A stretch of 64,000 bases of DNA from Streptomyces sp. V3I7. Lineage in GTDB: Bacteria; Actinomycetota; Actinomycetes; Streptomycetales; Streptomycetaceae. Each line of letters begins with the position of its first letter. The first letter of the stretch is position 1. The notes beneath the pieces were generated by a model. The model was not told the origin of the DNA, ran no database searches, and saw only the letters and a list, made by a program, of their open reading frames with translations. The position numbers and the translations under genes were made by a program. Shown here in pieces: positions 1 to 10,973 of this stretch. The stretch covers positions 5,311,001 through 5,375,000 of the forward strand of contig NZ_JAUSZK010000001.1 of NCBI RefSeq assembly GCF_030817495.1. The letters are read 5' to 3'.

Positions 1-105
1 ATCCGAGTCATCCGGGACGTCTCCTCGGGCGGTGCGGCGGAACGGTTGCCGCCGTGGAGTACGGGAATCGAGGACGGTTCGTTCATCCGGGATCTGGCGT
101 CGTAG
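1..105 (+). CDS. possible 3' end of an upstream gene (partial)
   Basis: Reading from base 1 in frame 1 gives 34 codons and a TAG stop, ending in the residues GIEDGSFIRDLAS. This looks like an ordinary protein C terminus: it mixes charged and hydrophobic residues and lacks the Arg/Pro/Ala bias of antisense frames. No domain can be named, and the start lies outside the window. The frame could also be chance. The following 370 bases show nothing gene-like apart from the operator-like site before cprB. Confidence 0.3.
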   Translation: MRVIRDVSSGGAAERLPPWSTGIEDGSFIRDLAS

Positions 106-429
106 CGAGCGCCGAGAAGCGCCGCCCCTGACGGTGCGTCAGACTGGTGCCGATCGAGGGCCCGTTGAGAACAGTCCCGCGGACTCGTATCGTGGCGATC
201 ACCGGTGCGGCGGCCCGTCACCCGCCATGGCCTCCGGAAACGCGGAGAGAGCCGAGGGAGGGACGCGCTGTGATCTTGTCCGCGTGCGGAAGGCCAGGAG
301 GGCCGCGACGGCCGGGAGGGTCGAGGACGACCGCGGCCGCCCGTACACCGGTATCCCCTGTCGACGGACCGCGTCCGCATGCCCTCGTCCCGCTGCCGCG
401 CGGTGCGCCGCCGCGCGCGCAGAGCAGCG

Positions 430-454
430 AACAAACCGTCCGTCCCGTTCTTTT
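430..454. promoter_or_regulatory. ARE-like pseudo-palindrome upstream of cprB
   Basis: The 25 bases 25 bp before the cprB ATG form a pseudo-palindrome: an ACAAACCG half-site, a short GC spacer, then CCGTTCTTTT. This resembles the autoregulatory elements bound by ArpA/ScbR/CprB-type TetR repressors. Its place at the start of the leader suits autorepression. The resemblance is seen in the sequence; binding is inferred. Confidence 0.5.
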
Positions 455-479
455 CCAGCCGCCGAGGAGTGTCCAGTCG

Positions 480-1127
480 ATGGCGAGGCAGTTACGCGCC
501 GAGCAGACCCGAGCAACGATCATCACCGCCGCCGCCGACCTGTTCGACCGGCACGGCTATGAGTCGACGAGCCTCAGCGACATCGTCGAGCACGCCCGAG
601 TCACCAAGGGGGCGCTGTACTTCCACTTCGCCGCCAAGGAGGACCTGGCGCACGCCATCATGGAACTCCAGGCTCGGGCGGCCCGGCAGGTGGCGAGCGA
701 GGTGGAGAGCCGTGGCTGCTCCTCGCTCGAGTTCCTCATGCGCACCACGTTCGAGACGGCCCGGCTGGCCGTCGAGGGGCCGATCCTGCGCGCCGGGCTA
801 CGGCTGGCCACCGCGGACCTCGCCGTACGGCCGCCGCTCACGCACCCCTTCCTCGACGCGCTGGACCTCACCACCCGCAAACTCCGGGCCGCCCTCCGGG
901 AGTCCGACCTGCACCCCGACATCGACGTGGACGCCGCCGCCCACGCGCTGGTCTGCTTCTTCGTCGGCACCCGTGTCGCCGGCCGCTCCCTCGAACCCGC
1001 CGCCCGGCTGCCCCGCAGGGTCGCCGAGATGTGGCACCTGACCATCCGCGGCCTGGTGCCGGTGCACCGCCGTGCCCGCTATCTGACGCTCGTCTCACAG
1101 CTGGAGCGGGAGACCAGAGCCCTCTGA
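480..1127 (+). CDS. cprB: TetR-family gamma-butyrolactone receptor homologue, CprB type
   Basis: 215 aa. Residues 1-50 form the TetR helix-turn-helix: MARQLRAEQTRATI at the start, then TSLSDIVEHARVTKGALYFHF, typical of ArpA/ScbR/CprB proteins. The remaining helical ligand domain keeps the CprB-like stretches RAGLRLATA, VCFFVGTRV and AEMWHLTIRGLVPV. Length and sequence closely resemble S. coelicolor CprB, which also lies near geosmin synthase. These proteins repress DNA targets until a butyrolactone-type ligand releases them, and they influence secondary metabolism and development. The ATG at 480 is chosen over longer in-frame starts because it opens the conserved domain and is preceded by GAGGAG. 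An ARE-like site just upstream suggests autoregulation. Confidence 0.88.
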   Translation: MARQLRAEQTRATIITAAADLFDRHGYESTSLSDIVEHARVTKGALYFHFAAKEDLAHAIMELQARAARQVASEVESRGCSSLEFLMRTTFETARLAVEGPILRAGLRLATADLAVRPPLTHPFLDALDLTTRKLRAALRESDLHPDIDVDAAAHALVCFFVGTRVAGRSLEPAARLPRRVAEMWHLTIRGLVPVHRRARYLTLVSQLERETRAL

Positions 1128-1140
1128 CCCGCGCGGTACG

Positions 1141-2337
1141 GTGACGGACATGCCCGACACCCCCGCCGCGCCGTCGTCGCCCGTCATCCTCGGCAACGAA
1201 CCCGGATCGTTCCCCCACAGCGTGCTGGCCGAGCGGCACCCCGCGATCATCCGTCAGGTGCGGGACGCCTTCCCCTACGGTCCCGCGCAGCACCGCGCGC
1301 TCGACGCACTGCTGAGGAACTGCACCGAGGGCACGATCGAACCGCTCCCCGCCGATGCGCCCGACCGTCACCGGTGGCGCGCTTGGGGGATGGACGCGTA
1401 CGCCGGGCGGTCCTGGTTCGACGTGCCGTGGCTGTGGTCCGAGAGCTACTTCTACCGCCAACTCCTCCAGGCCGTCGACTGGTTCGGGCCGGACCCCTGG
1501 CAGGGCATCGACCCCTTCCGGCCGTTCAAGCTGGCCGAGCTCGACGCCAAGGAGACGGACGAGGAACTGGCCGCCCTCGACGGGCTGGAGGACCGGCCGA
1601 GGGACGAGCGGGCGCGGGCCCTGCTGCACGGCTCGCTCTGGGGCAACCGCGCCGACCTGGGCTTCCGGCTCTCCGCGGCCGGTGCCGAGGCGACGGAGGC
1701 CGCCCCGGGACTGGTCGCCGACGACAGCGAGGTCCTGTGGTCGCTGCTCCCGCCCTCGGGCGCCGGCACGCTCTGCCTGGTCGCCGACAACGCGGGCCGC
1801 GAACTCATCCCCGACCTGCTGCTGATCGCCCACCTCCTCGCCGAGGGGCGGATCGAGCGGGCCGTCCTGCACGTCAAGCCGTACCCCTACTACGTCTCCG
1901 ACGCCACGACAGCCGACGTGGTCGACGCCCTGCGCCGGCTCACCTCGGCGCCGGGCGCGGCCCAGGAGTACGGGCGGCGGCTGTGGGCGGCGATGGGCGA
2001 CGGACGTCTCGACGTGCGGGCGCACCCGTTCTCCTGCTCCCCGCTGCCGTACGCCGACATGCCCGACGACCTGCGCGCCGACTTCGCGGCGGCCGCGCTC
2101 ACCATCGTCAAGGGCGACCTCAACTACCGGCGTCTTGTGGGCGATCGGATGTGGCCGCCGACCACGTCCTTCCGGAAGGTGACCGCCTACTGGCCGGGCC
2201 CGGTCACCGCCCTGCGCACGCTCAAGTCCGATGTGATCACCGGCCTCGACGGGGACACCGAGGCGGCACTCGTCGCCGCGGAGGGCCGGCGCTGGCGCAC
2301 CGGGGGCACGCACGCGCTGATCCAGGTGAAGCCCTGA
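1141..2337 (+). CDS. DUF89 / ARMT1-like damage-control phosphatase family protein
   Basis: 398 aa from GTG 1141; ATG 1150 is an equally plausible start. Family motifs are present: WSESYFYRQLL near residue 105, the acidic metal-site segment VADNAGRELIPDL near 225, and KGDLNYRRLVGD near 335. DUF89 proteins are metal-dependent phosphatases proposed to clear phosphorylated sugars and other damaged or side-product metabolites; the human member ARMT1 was also reported as a carboxyl methyltransferase. The gene begins 13 bp after cprB and may be co-transcribed with it. The cprB-DUF89-geoA neighbourhood matches the order I recall from S. coelicolor. The substrate cannot be read from the sequence. Confidence 0.8.
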   Translation: MTDMPDTPAAPSSPVILGNEPGSFPHSVLAERHPAIIRQVRDAFPYGPAQHRALDALLRNCTEGTIEPLPADAPDRHRWRAWGMDAYAGRSWFDVPWLWSESYFYRQLLQAVDWFGPDPWQGIDPFRPFKLAELDAKETDEELAALDGLEDRPRDERARALLHGSLWGNRADLGFRLSAAGAEATEAAPGLVADDSEVLWSLLPPSGAGTLCLVADNAGRELIPDLLLIAHLLAEGRIERAVLHVKPYPYYVSDATTADVVDALRRLTSAPGAAQEYGRRLWAAMGDGRLDVRAHPFSCSPLPYADMPDDLRADFAAAALTIVKGDLNYRRLVGDRMWPPTTSFRKVTAYWPGPVTALRTLKSDVITGLDGDTEAALVAAEGRRWRTGGTHALIQVKP

Positions 2338-2341
2338 CTTC

Positions 2342-3485
2342 TCAAGTCAACTCCAGCCGGAGGGACTTGAGGCCGTTGATGAAGTTCGAGACAAGGCGTT
2401 CGGCGGGTGCGGCGAGGCGTGGCGCGGGCAGGATGCGCAGCGCCTCCTCGTGGAGCAGCCGCAGCTGGAGCCGGGCGAAGTGGGCGCCCAGGCAGACGTG
2501 CGGGCCGTCCCCGAAGGAGACGTGCGGATTGGGCGTCCGGGCGAGGTCCAGCCGGTCCGGCGCGGTGAAGGCCCGCTCGTCGCGGTTGGCCGAGGCGTGG
2601 AAGACGACCACCTTCTCGCCCGCGCGGATCCGCTGCCCGCACAGTTCGGTGTCCCGGGCGGCGGTGCGGCGGAAGCTCAGCACGGGCGGATGCCAGCGCA
2701 GCAACTCGTCCACGGCTGTGCCGAGTTGCACCTTTCCGCTGTGCAGCAGCGGGTACGCCTCCGGGTGCTGGGCGAGGGCGAGCAGTCCGCCCGGGGCCGC
2801 GCTGCGGACCGTGTCGTTGCCCGCGACGGTGAGCAGGATGCATGGCGGGGGAGCGCGGATCGACCGGCCGGCCCTGCTCGTCCAGCACCTGCGGACCGGC
2901 CTCGTCCGGGTCCTGGTAGCCGATCACCCGCCGCGTCCAGTGCAGGAGCAGCCGCCGGTCCGCCGCCGGAACGCCCAGCAGGTCGGCGAGGTTGAGCAGC
3001 GCGTACTCGTCGGTGACGGCGGCGACGACGTCGACGGTGCCGTCACCGTCGCGGGCCGTCTCCAGCGCGGCGGACAGCAGCGCGCGGGCACGCCCGCGCG
3101 CGAGCCGCGCGAACCGGTCCACCCGCCCCGGCGTGAAGGCCCGGCTCACGAGCCGTCTCAACCGTCCGTGCTCCGGCGGATCCTGATTGAGCATCATGCG
3201 CCGGATGAAGGGCAGGTCGGCCGGATCGGGGTCCCGGATCTGGGTGGCGCCGAGGCGCGAGGAGTACGTCGCCGCGTCCTTCAGCACCCGCACCACGTCC
3301 GCGTGCCGGGTCACCGCCCAGAAGCCGGGACCGGCCGGCCAGCCCAGCACCTCCGGCTCCTCCTGCCAGGCCACCGGACGCCGGTCTCGCAGCACCCGGT
3401 AGTCGTCGTACGGCACCCCGGCCGCGTACCGGCGCGGATCGAAGACGTCGGGAACCGCCTCACCGGGCAGCGCGTACGAGGGCAT
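2342..3485 (-). pseudogene. cytochrome P450 with internal deletion and frame change
   Basis: The N-terminal part (start near 3485, residues PSYALPGEAVPDVFDP onward, including MLNQDPPEHGRLRRLVSRAF) and the C-terminal part (I-helix AGNDTVR, ExxR as ELLR, heme loop FGDGPHVCLGAHFARLQL) read in different frames. The switch is at about 2838-2850. There the text jumps from a G-helix region (GYQDPDEAGPQ, then RPVDPRSPA) straight to the middle of the I helix (LLTVAGNDTVR). Roughly 45 residues expected in CYP124/125/142-like enzymes are absent. A deletion whose length is not a multiple of three explains both facts. The product would lack the G-H region and stop early, so the gene is probably dead. The heme half alone (2342-2731) is still open. 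The gene is convergent with the DUF89 gene and divergent from geoA. Confidence 0.82.
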
Positions 3486-3614
3486 GCGACCACGGTGGCC
3501 CGTGGGCAGCGCAACGGCAAGAGGGGCGCGGCGGCCACGGGGGAACCAGTCGCGATTCACGCGATGGTGTGATCATGTGCCGTGCGGAGGATGGCAGTTG
3601 GGGGCCACGGGTAG

Positions 3615-5789
<2,175 letters not shown>

Positions 5790-5794
5790 TTCCG

Positions 5795-5832
5795 TGTCCC
5801 GGCGAGGGTCTTACCGCGTCGATGCCGGGACA
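5795..5832 (+). terminator. stem-loop after geoA
   Basis: Bases 5795-5803 (TGTCCCGGC) pair perfectly with 5824-5832 (GCCGGGACA), a 9-bp stem with a 20-base loop starting 6 bp after the geoA stop. There is no clear T tract, which is common in Streptomyces. It probably ends or stabilises the geoA transcript. Confidence 0.45.
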
Positions 5833-5896
5833 GTCTCACTCTTTCGTGGATCGTCGCGCCCGCAGGCGATGGGTAGTCACCAGCGGGAGGCGATCC

Positions 5897-6460
5897 ATGG
5901 AGCAGCAGACCGCGTTGCGGCCCCGGCCCATGCCGGGCCGGGGACCTCGTGACGGCGCGACCCCCGGCCTCGCGGCCACCCGGCACCCGCACGCCGCCCG
6001 GCGACGCGGCCGACGGCTCAGGGCCCTGGTGTTCGGCCTGTTCGCCGGGACGGTCCTGGTCCTGTCCGGGGTCGGCCTCGGGACGGTCGGCGCCACGGTG
6101 ATCGGCGCGAGCAAGCTCGCCGCCGTCCAGCGCCGGCCCCCGCCCCCTCCGCAGCGCCCCGCCCCGGCCCCCTCCGCCGCCCCGGCCCCGGTCGCCACCG
6201 CCACCCTCGGCGTCGAGGCCGTGGACGGCGAGGGGACGGGAGCCCTGGTCATCGCCGTCCATATGCCCGGACCGGGCTACACGGCGGGTCTCGTACGCGG
6301 CGACGTACTCCTCTATTTCGGCCGCACCCGCATCGACTCCGCCGCCGGCCTCGCCCGCGCCGTGGACGGCGCCCGCGCCGGTGAGGAGGTCACCCTCACG
6401 CTGCGCCACCGCAGCGGCGGCTACCAGCAGTTGACGGTCGTCCCCGGCATCGTCACCTGA
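5897..6460 (+). CDS. membrane-anchored PDZ-domain protein
   Basis: 187 aa. There is an Arg/Pro-rich cytoplasmic N terminus (1-45), one transmembrane helix at about 46-75 (LVFGLFAGTVLVLSGVGLG), and a Pro/Ala-rich linker (about 80-105). A C-terminal PDZ-like domain follows (about 106-187), with carboxylate-loop and core features GYTAGLVRGDVLLYFG and the strand EEVTLTLRHRSGG. The domain lies outside the membrane and resembles the PDZ of HtrA-type proteases, but no protease domain is present. It may bind peptide C termini or act as an adaptor. ATG 5897 has GGGAGG 6 bp upstream. The role is not known. Confidence 0.75.
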   Translation: MEQQTALRPRPMPGRGPRDGATPGLAATRHPHAARRRGRRLRALVFGLFAGTVLVLSGVGLGTVGATVIGASKLAAVQRRPPPPPQRPAPAPSAAPAPVATATLGVEAVDGEGTGALVIAVHMPGPGYTAGLVRGDVLLYFGRTRIDSAAGLARAVDGARAGEEVTLTLRHRSGGYQQLTVVPGIVT

Positions 6461-6595
6461 CGACTCGGACACGGACACGGACGCGGACACGGTCCCGGGC
6501 TCGGTCTCGGCGTGCGCTCGCGCGGCTGACCGGCACCGGCGGGATGATGGAGCCCGCAACAGCCAGCGAGAGCCAGCCCGCACCCGGAGGACCCG

Positions 6596-7723
6596 ATGAC
6601 CGGCAGTACGCCCGCCCCCTTCACCGCCGACGACTACCGGGCCCGCATGGAACGGGCCACCGGCGCCGCCGCCGACGCCGGGCTGGCTGGACTGCTCGTC
6701 GCCCCGGGGCCGGACATGGTGTGGCTCACCGGCTACGCGCCGACCGCCGCCACCGAACGGCTCACCCTGCTCGTCCTCGCGCCGGGACAGAGCCCGGTGC
6801 TCGTCGTGCCCGCGCTGGAGGCGCCGGACGCGGAGAAGGCGGCCGGGGCGCCCGCGCTGACGTTCCGCGACTGGACCGACGGCAAGGACCCCTACGCCCT
6901 CACCGCCGGACTCCTCGGCGGCAGCGGGCGGCTCGGCATCAGCGACAACGCCTGGGCGATGCACCTGCTCGGCCTCCAGCAGGCGCTGCCCGCCACCTCC
7001 TACGCCTCCCTCACCGAGGCACTGCCGATGCTGCGCGCCGTGAAGGACGCGGCCGAGCTGGAGCTGATGGCCGCCGCGGGTGCGGCCGCGGATCAGGCGT
7101 TCGAGGAGATCCGGAAGGTTCCCTTCGCCGGCCGCCGCGAGTCCGACATCGGCCGCGACCTGGCCGACCTGCTGCTGCGCTTCGGGCACTCCCAGGTCGA
7201 CTTCACCGTGGTGGGCTCCGGCCCCAACAGCGCGAACCCGCACCACGAGGTCGGCGACCGCGTCATCCGGCGCGGTGACATGGTCGTCCTCGACTTCGGC
7301 GGTCTGAAGGACGGTTACGGCTCCGACACCAGCCGCACCGTGCACGTCGGCGAGCCCACCGACGAGGAGCGCGAGGTCCACGACCTCGTGCGCGCCGCCC
7401 AGGAGGCGGGCTTCCGGGCGGTCCGGCCCGGAGCCGCCTGCCAGGACGTCGACCGCGCCGCCCGCGCGGTCATCGACGACGCGGGGTACGGCCGGTACTT
7501 CATCCACCGCACCGGCCACGGCATCGGCGTCACCACGCACGAGCCGCCGTACATGATCGAGGGCGAGGAGCAGCCCCTCGTGCCCGGCATGTGCTTCTCC
7601 GTGGAGCCCGGCGTCTACCTGCCCGGCCGCTTCGGGGTGCGCATCGAGGACATCGTCACGGTGACCGAGGACGGCGGCCGCCGCCTCAACAACACCACCC
7701 GTGACCTGGTCGTGGTGGACTGA
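6596..7723 (+). CDS. M24-family metallopeptidase (Xaa-Pro aminopeptidase type)
   Basis: 375 aa. An N-terminal creatinase-like domain (about 1-135, with DMVWLTGYAPT) is followed by a pita-bread catalytic domain. Metal ligands and catalytic residues fit the M24 pattern: LDFGG and SDTSRTVH for the two Asp, HRTGHGIG for the His, and SVEPGVY plus RIEDIV for the two Glu. Enzymes of this type release the N-terminal residue from peptides with proline in second position, using two Mn or Co ions; related members include creatinase and ectoine hydrolases. ATG 6596 is placed by a GGAGG five bases upstream. It appears monocistronic, with 64 bp to the next gene. Confidence 0.9.
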   Translation: MTGSTPAPFTADDYRARMERATGAAADAGLAGLLVAPGPDMVWLTGYAPTAATERLTLLVLAPGQSPVLVVPALEAPDAEKAAGAPALTFRDWTDGKDPYALTAGLLGGSGRLGISDNAWAMHLLGLQQALPATSYASLTEALPMLRAVKDAAELELMAAAGAAADQAFEEIRKVPFAGRRESDIGRDLADLLLRFGHSQVDFTVVGSGPNSANPHHEVGDRVIRRGDMVVLDFGGLKDGYGSDTSRTVHVGEPTDEEREVHDLVRAAQEAGFRAVRPGAACQDVDRAARAVIDDAGYGRYFIHRTGHGIGVTTHEPPYMIEGEEQPLVPGMCFSVEPGVYLPGRFGVRIEDIVTVTEDGGRRLNNTTRDLVVVD

Positions 7724-7787
7724 CCGGCCGCCGCCGACGGGGAGGGCGGCGTCCTCGCGAACTCCCCGGAACCGTTACCGTTCGGAC

Positions 7788-8729
7788 ATGACCCAGGCAC
7801 CGACCCCCACCGCGGACACCGTCCGCCGACTGGTCCGTTCGCTGCTGAAGGACGGCGCGGACGAGGCCCTGGAGCCCGACGTGCGACCCGTCGCCGAGGG
7901 CGGGCACTTCACGTGGTGGGTGGGTGCCCGCCACGTGCTGCGGCTCGCCCCCGACCGGGAGGCCGCCGTGCGCCGGCGCCGCGAGCTGCGCGTACGCGAC
8001 CTCGTCCGCCCGCACCTCCCGGTCGCCGTCCCGGCGAGCGTGGCGCACGGCGAGTGGACGCCGGGACTGACGTACACGCTCGACACCCGGGTCGCCGGGA
8101 GCACCGCCGACGAGCACGCCGTCTCGGCCGTCGGCGAGGCCGACCTGGCCGGCCTCCTCACCGGGCTGCGCCAGGTGCCCGTACGGCAGGCCGAGACCCT
8201 CGGCGTGCCGCGCGCCGCGCCGCGCTCGCTGGACGCGCTGCGCCGGATGGCCGTGCCCGCCGCCGAACGCCTCGGCGCCGCCGACGAGTTCGACCCGGCC
8301 CGGCTGCGCCAGCTCACCGCGGCCGGAGCGGCGCAGCTCGCCGCCCAGACCGGTGCCGCGGTCCTGGTGCACCACCACCTCAAGGGCGAGCACCTCGTGA
8401 TCAGCGCCGACGGGAGGGTGCGCGGCGTCCTCGGCTGGACCGACGTGGCCGTCGGCGACCCCGCCGAGGACATCGCGGGACTCGTCCTCGCCGTCGGCTC
8501 GGGACCGGCGGTCCGCGCCGCCACCCTCGCCGGCTACGGCGCCCGCCCCTGCCTGCGCGGCCTCTGGCTCGCCCGCTGTGACACCGTCCTGCGCCTCCAG
8601 GACCGCCTCGACGGCCGAGGCACGGCACCCCTGCCGCTCCTCAGGACCCAACTGCGGCACGCCTGGGAGCCGATCCTGCTGGAGCGGGCGACGGAGTTCC
8701 GGGAGGAGGGGGCGGACCAGGAGCCGTGA
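7788..8729 (+). CDS. aminoglycoside phosphotransferase (APH)-fold protein
   Basis: 313 aa. The fold is protein-kinase-like, with a small lobe containing GGHFTWWVGARHVLRLAP (nucleotide loop and Lys-equivalent strand) and a large lobe. The usual catalytic HGDLHPGN reads HHHLKGEH here, so the catalytic Asp is replaced. The following metal-binding region GWTDVAVGDPAEDIAG keeps the Asp residues. The protein may therefore act on an unusual substrate or be impaired. Function and substrate are unknown; many such Streptomyces proteins are not resistance factors. A decayed copy of the 3' third of this gene follows immediately at 8745-9041. Confidence 0.72.
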   Translation: MTQAPTPTADTVRRLVRSLLKDGADEALEPDVRPVAEGGHFTWWVGARHVLRLAPDREAAVRRRRELRVRDLVRPHLPVAVPASVAHGEWTPGLTYTLDTRVAGSTADEHAVSAVGEADLAGLLTGLRQVPVRQAETLGVPRAAPRSLDALRRMAVPAAERLGAADEFDPARLRQLTAAGAAQLAAQTGAAVLVHHHLKGEHLVISADGRVRGVLGWTDVAVGDPAEDIAGLVLAVGSGPAVRAATLAGYGARPCLRGLWLARCDTVLRLQDRLDGRGTAPLPLLRTQLRHAWEPILLERATEFREEGADQEP

Positions 8730-8744
8730 GGCACGGCGGCGCGG

Positions 8745-9041
8745 GGCGGCGCCGTGGCGGTCATCGCCGGACTCGTCGTCGCCGTCGGCTGGGGGGCGGC
8801 GGTCCGGGCCGCCATCCTCGCCCGGCCACCCCGCTCCGGTCTGCGTGCCCGGCGCGCGACAGCGTGTCCTGCGCCTCCAGGGCAACCGCCTCGACGGCCG
8901 CGGCTCGGCACCCCTGCCGCTCCTCGGAAACCAGCTACGGTGCGGCGACCCCGCCTGGGCGGCCGGCGCGACAGCGTGTCCTGAGCTTGCGCGACGAGGG
9001 GGGCGGACCCGGGGCCGTGAGGCACGGCGGCCCCGGGCGCG
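8745..9041 (+). pseudogene. decayed tandem copy of the 3' end of the APH gene
   Basis: This stretch repeats bases about 8458-8738 of the preceding gene. The segments reading atcgcSggactcgtc, ctgcgcctccag, cgcctcgacggccg and cggcacccctgccgctcct recur in the same order, as do the last bases around the stop (gccgtgaggcacggcgg). Indels break the frame. Inside the copy, CGACAGCGTGTCCTG occurs twice (near 8857 and 8968). It is non-coding remnant DNA made by local duplication, fitted between the APH gene and treZ. Confidence 0.75.
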
Positions 9042-9043
9042 CG

Positions 9044-10789
9044 TCAGCTCTGTGCCAGCACCGCGCACGACTCGCCGGGCACGTGCAGCAGCCCGTCCGG
9101 CCCGGGTGCCTCGACCTCGTCCCACGCCGCCAGCACCACGGCCCGGCGGGTGCCCACGGGGATCGCCGCCGGCTCCTTGCCGAGGTTGACGGCCACCAGG
9201 ACGTCCCCGCGCCGGAAGGCGAGCCAGCGGCCCTCCTCGTCGTAGGCCACCTTGGTGTCGGCGAGGTCGGGATCGGTCAGGTCCGGCTGGTCGCGGCGCA
9301 GGGCGATCAGCCGGCGGTACCAGTCCAGCACGCGCGCGTGGGGCTCGCGCCGCGGCTCCGACCAGTCCAGGCAGGAGCGGTCGCGGGTCGCCGGGTCCTG
9401 CGGATCGGGTACGTCCTCCTCGGCCCAGCCGTGCGCCGCGAACTCACGCCGCCTGCCCTGCCGTACGGCCGCCGCCAGCTCCGGGTCGGTGTGGTCGGTG
9501 AAGAACTGCCACGGGGTGGCGGCCGCCCACTCCTCGCCCATGAACAGCATGGGCGTGAACGGTGCGGTCAGGGTGAGCGTGGCCGCGCCGGCCAGCAGAC
9601 CGGGAGAGAGGGACGCCGACAGACGGTCGCCCTGGGCGCGGTTGCCGACCTGGTCGTGGGTCTGGCTGTAGCCGAGCAGCCGGTGCCCGGCCACCCTCGT
9701 GCGGTCCAGCGGGCGGCCGTGACCGCGGCCCCGGAAGGCCGAGTAGGTGCCGTCGTGGAAGAAGCCGCCGGTCAGGGTCTTGGCGAGGGCGGCGAACGGG
9801 GCGCGCGCGAAGTCGGCGTAGTAGCCCTGGGACTCACCCGTCAGCGCGGTGTGCACGGCGTGGTGGAAGTCGTCGTTCCACTGCGCGTTCAGGCCCAGGC
9901 CGTGCTGCGCGCGCGGGGTGATGAGCCGGGGGTCGTTGAGATCGGACTCGGCGATCAGGAACAGCGGCCGGCCCAGCTCCGCGGAGAGGTCGTCCACGGC
10001 CTTCGACAGCTCCTCCAGGAAGTGCCGCGCGCGCGTGTCGTGCAGCGCGTGCACCGCGTCCAGCCGCAGCCCGTCGAGCCGGTAGTCCCGCAGCCAGGCC
10101 AGCGCACTCTGAACGAAGTACGTACGCACCTCGTCGGAGCCGGGCGCGTCGAGGTTGACGGCGGCGCCCCACGGGGTGGTGTGCGTCTGCGTGAAGTACG
10201 GCCCGAACGCGGGCAGATGGTTCCCCGAGGGCCCCAGGTGGTTGTGGACGACGTCCAGGACCACGCCCAGCCCCAACTCGTGCGCCCGGTCGACGAACCG
10301 CTTCAGCGCCTCGGGCCCTCCGTACGGCTCGTGCACGGCCCACGGGGACACCCCGTCGTACCCCCAGCCGTGCCGCCCCGGGAAGGGCGTCAACGGCATC
10401 AACTCCACGTGGGTGACGCCGAGTTCCGCGAGATGCCCGAGCCGCTCCGCGGCCGCGTCCAGGGTGCCCTCCGGGGTGTACGTGCCCACGTGCAGCTCGT
10501 ACAGCACCGCCCCGGGCAGCGGGCGCCCCTCCCACTCCGTACGCCACACGTGGCGCCCGTGGTCCACGACCGCGCTCAGCCCGTCGGGGCCGTCCGGCTG
10601 GCGGCGCGAGCGCGGGTCGGGCAGCACCGGACCGTCGTCCAGCGCGAACCCGTAACGCGAGCCGTCGGCCGCCGCCGCCTCCCCGGCCCACCAGCCGGCC
10701 CGCTCCTGATCGCGCTCCAACGCGCGCCTGGCGCCGTCGCAATGGAGCGTCACCCCGTCTGCCTGCGGTGCCCACACCTCGAAACGCAC
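9044..10789 (-). CDS. treZ: malto-oligosyltrehalose trehalohydrolase
   Basis: 581 aa, glycoside hydrolase family 13. It cuts the alpha-1,4 bond next to the terminal trehalosyl unit made by TreY and releases free trehalose from malto-oligosaccharides or glycogen. An N-terminal beta-sandwich domain (about 1-90, RFEVWAPQADGV) precedes the catalytic barrel. Visible GH13 blocks are DVVHNH (179-184), the nucleophile in GLRLDAVHAL (Asp244), the acid/base in LIAESDLND (Glu281), and NDDFHH near 306. The family hallmark GWGYDGVSPWAVHEPYGG is at 141-158. Start is ATG 10789. The partner treY lies 2.8 kb away on the same strand, with an intervening opposite-strand cluster. Confidence 0.96.
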   Translation of the reverse strand: MRFEVWAPQADGVTLHCDGARRALERDQERAGWWAGEAAAADGSRYGFALDDGPVLPDPRSRRQPDGPDGLSAVVDHGRHVWRTEWEGRPLPGAVLYELHVGTYTPEGTLDAAAERLGHLAELGVTHVELMPLTPFPGRHGWGYDGVSPWAVHEPYGGPEALKRFVDRAHELGLGVVLDVVHNHLGPSGNHLPAFGPYFTQTHTTPWGAAVNLDAPGSDEVRTYFVQSALAWLRDYRLDGLRLDAVHALHDTRARHFLEELSKAVDDLSAELGRPLFLIAESDLNDPRLITPRAQHGLGLNAQWNDDFHHAVHTALTGESQGYYADFARAPFAALAKTLTGGFFHDGTYSAFRGRGHGRPLDRTRVAGHRLLGYSQTHDQVGNRAQGDRLSASLSPGLLAGAATLTLTAPFTPMLFMGEEWAAATPWQFFTDHTDPELAAAVRQGRRREFAAHGWAEEDVPDPQDPATRDRSCLDWSEPRREPHARVLDWYRRLIALRRDQPDLTDPDLADTKVAYDEEGRWLAFRRGDVLVAVNLGKEPAAIPVGTRRAVVLAAWDEVEAPGPDGLLHVPGESCAVLAQS

Positions 10790-10973
10790 GGACGGTTCCC
10801 CTTCGTTCGCTCACCGTGATGTCGCGCGTCCATCGTGCCGTGCCCGAGATCGATCCGCTTTTGAATCTTGCCATTTCACGCGGGTGTCGCCGGAAGTACG
10901 CGCGCGCGGGCGCCGTTTCGGGGTGCGCGGCATTGTCTGGACACCCGCAGCGGGCTGACCGACAATCACGAAC

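Noticed and set aside
868..2313. Long minus-strand open frame opposite cprB and the DUF89 gene
   Set aside because: Its text is Arg/Gly/Pro/Val-rich with no domain, typical of antisense frames in high-GC DNA; the plus-strand genes have clear family motifs.
6464..6492. CGGACA-type hexanucleotide run after the PDZ gene
   Set aside because: Short, simple microsatellite outside any gene; slippage is a sufficient explanation.
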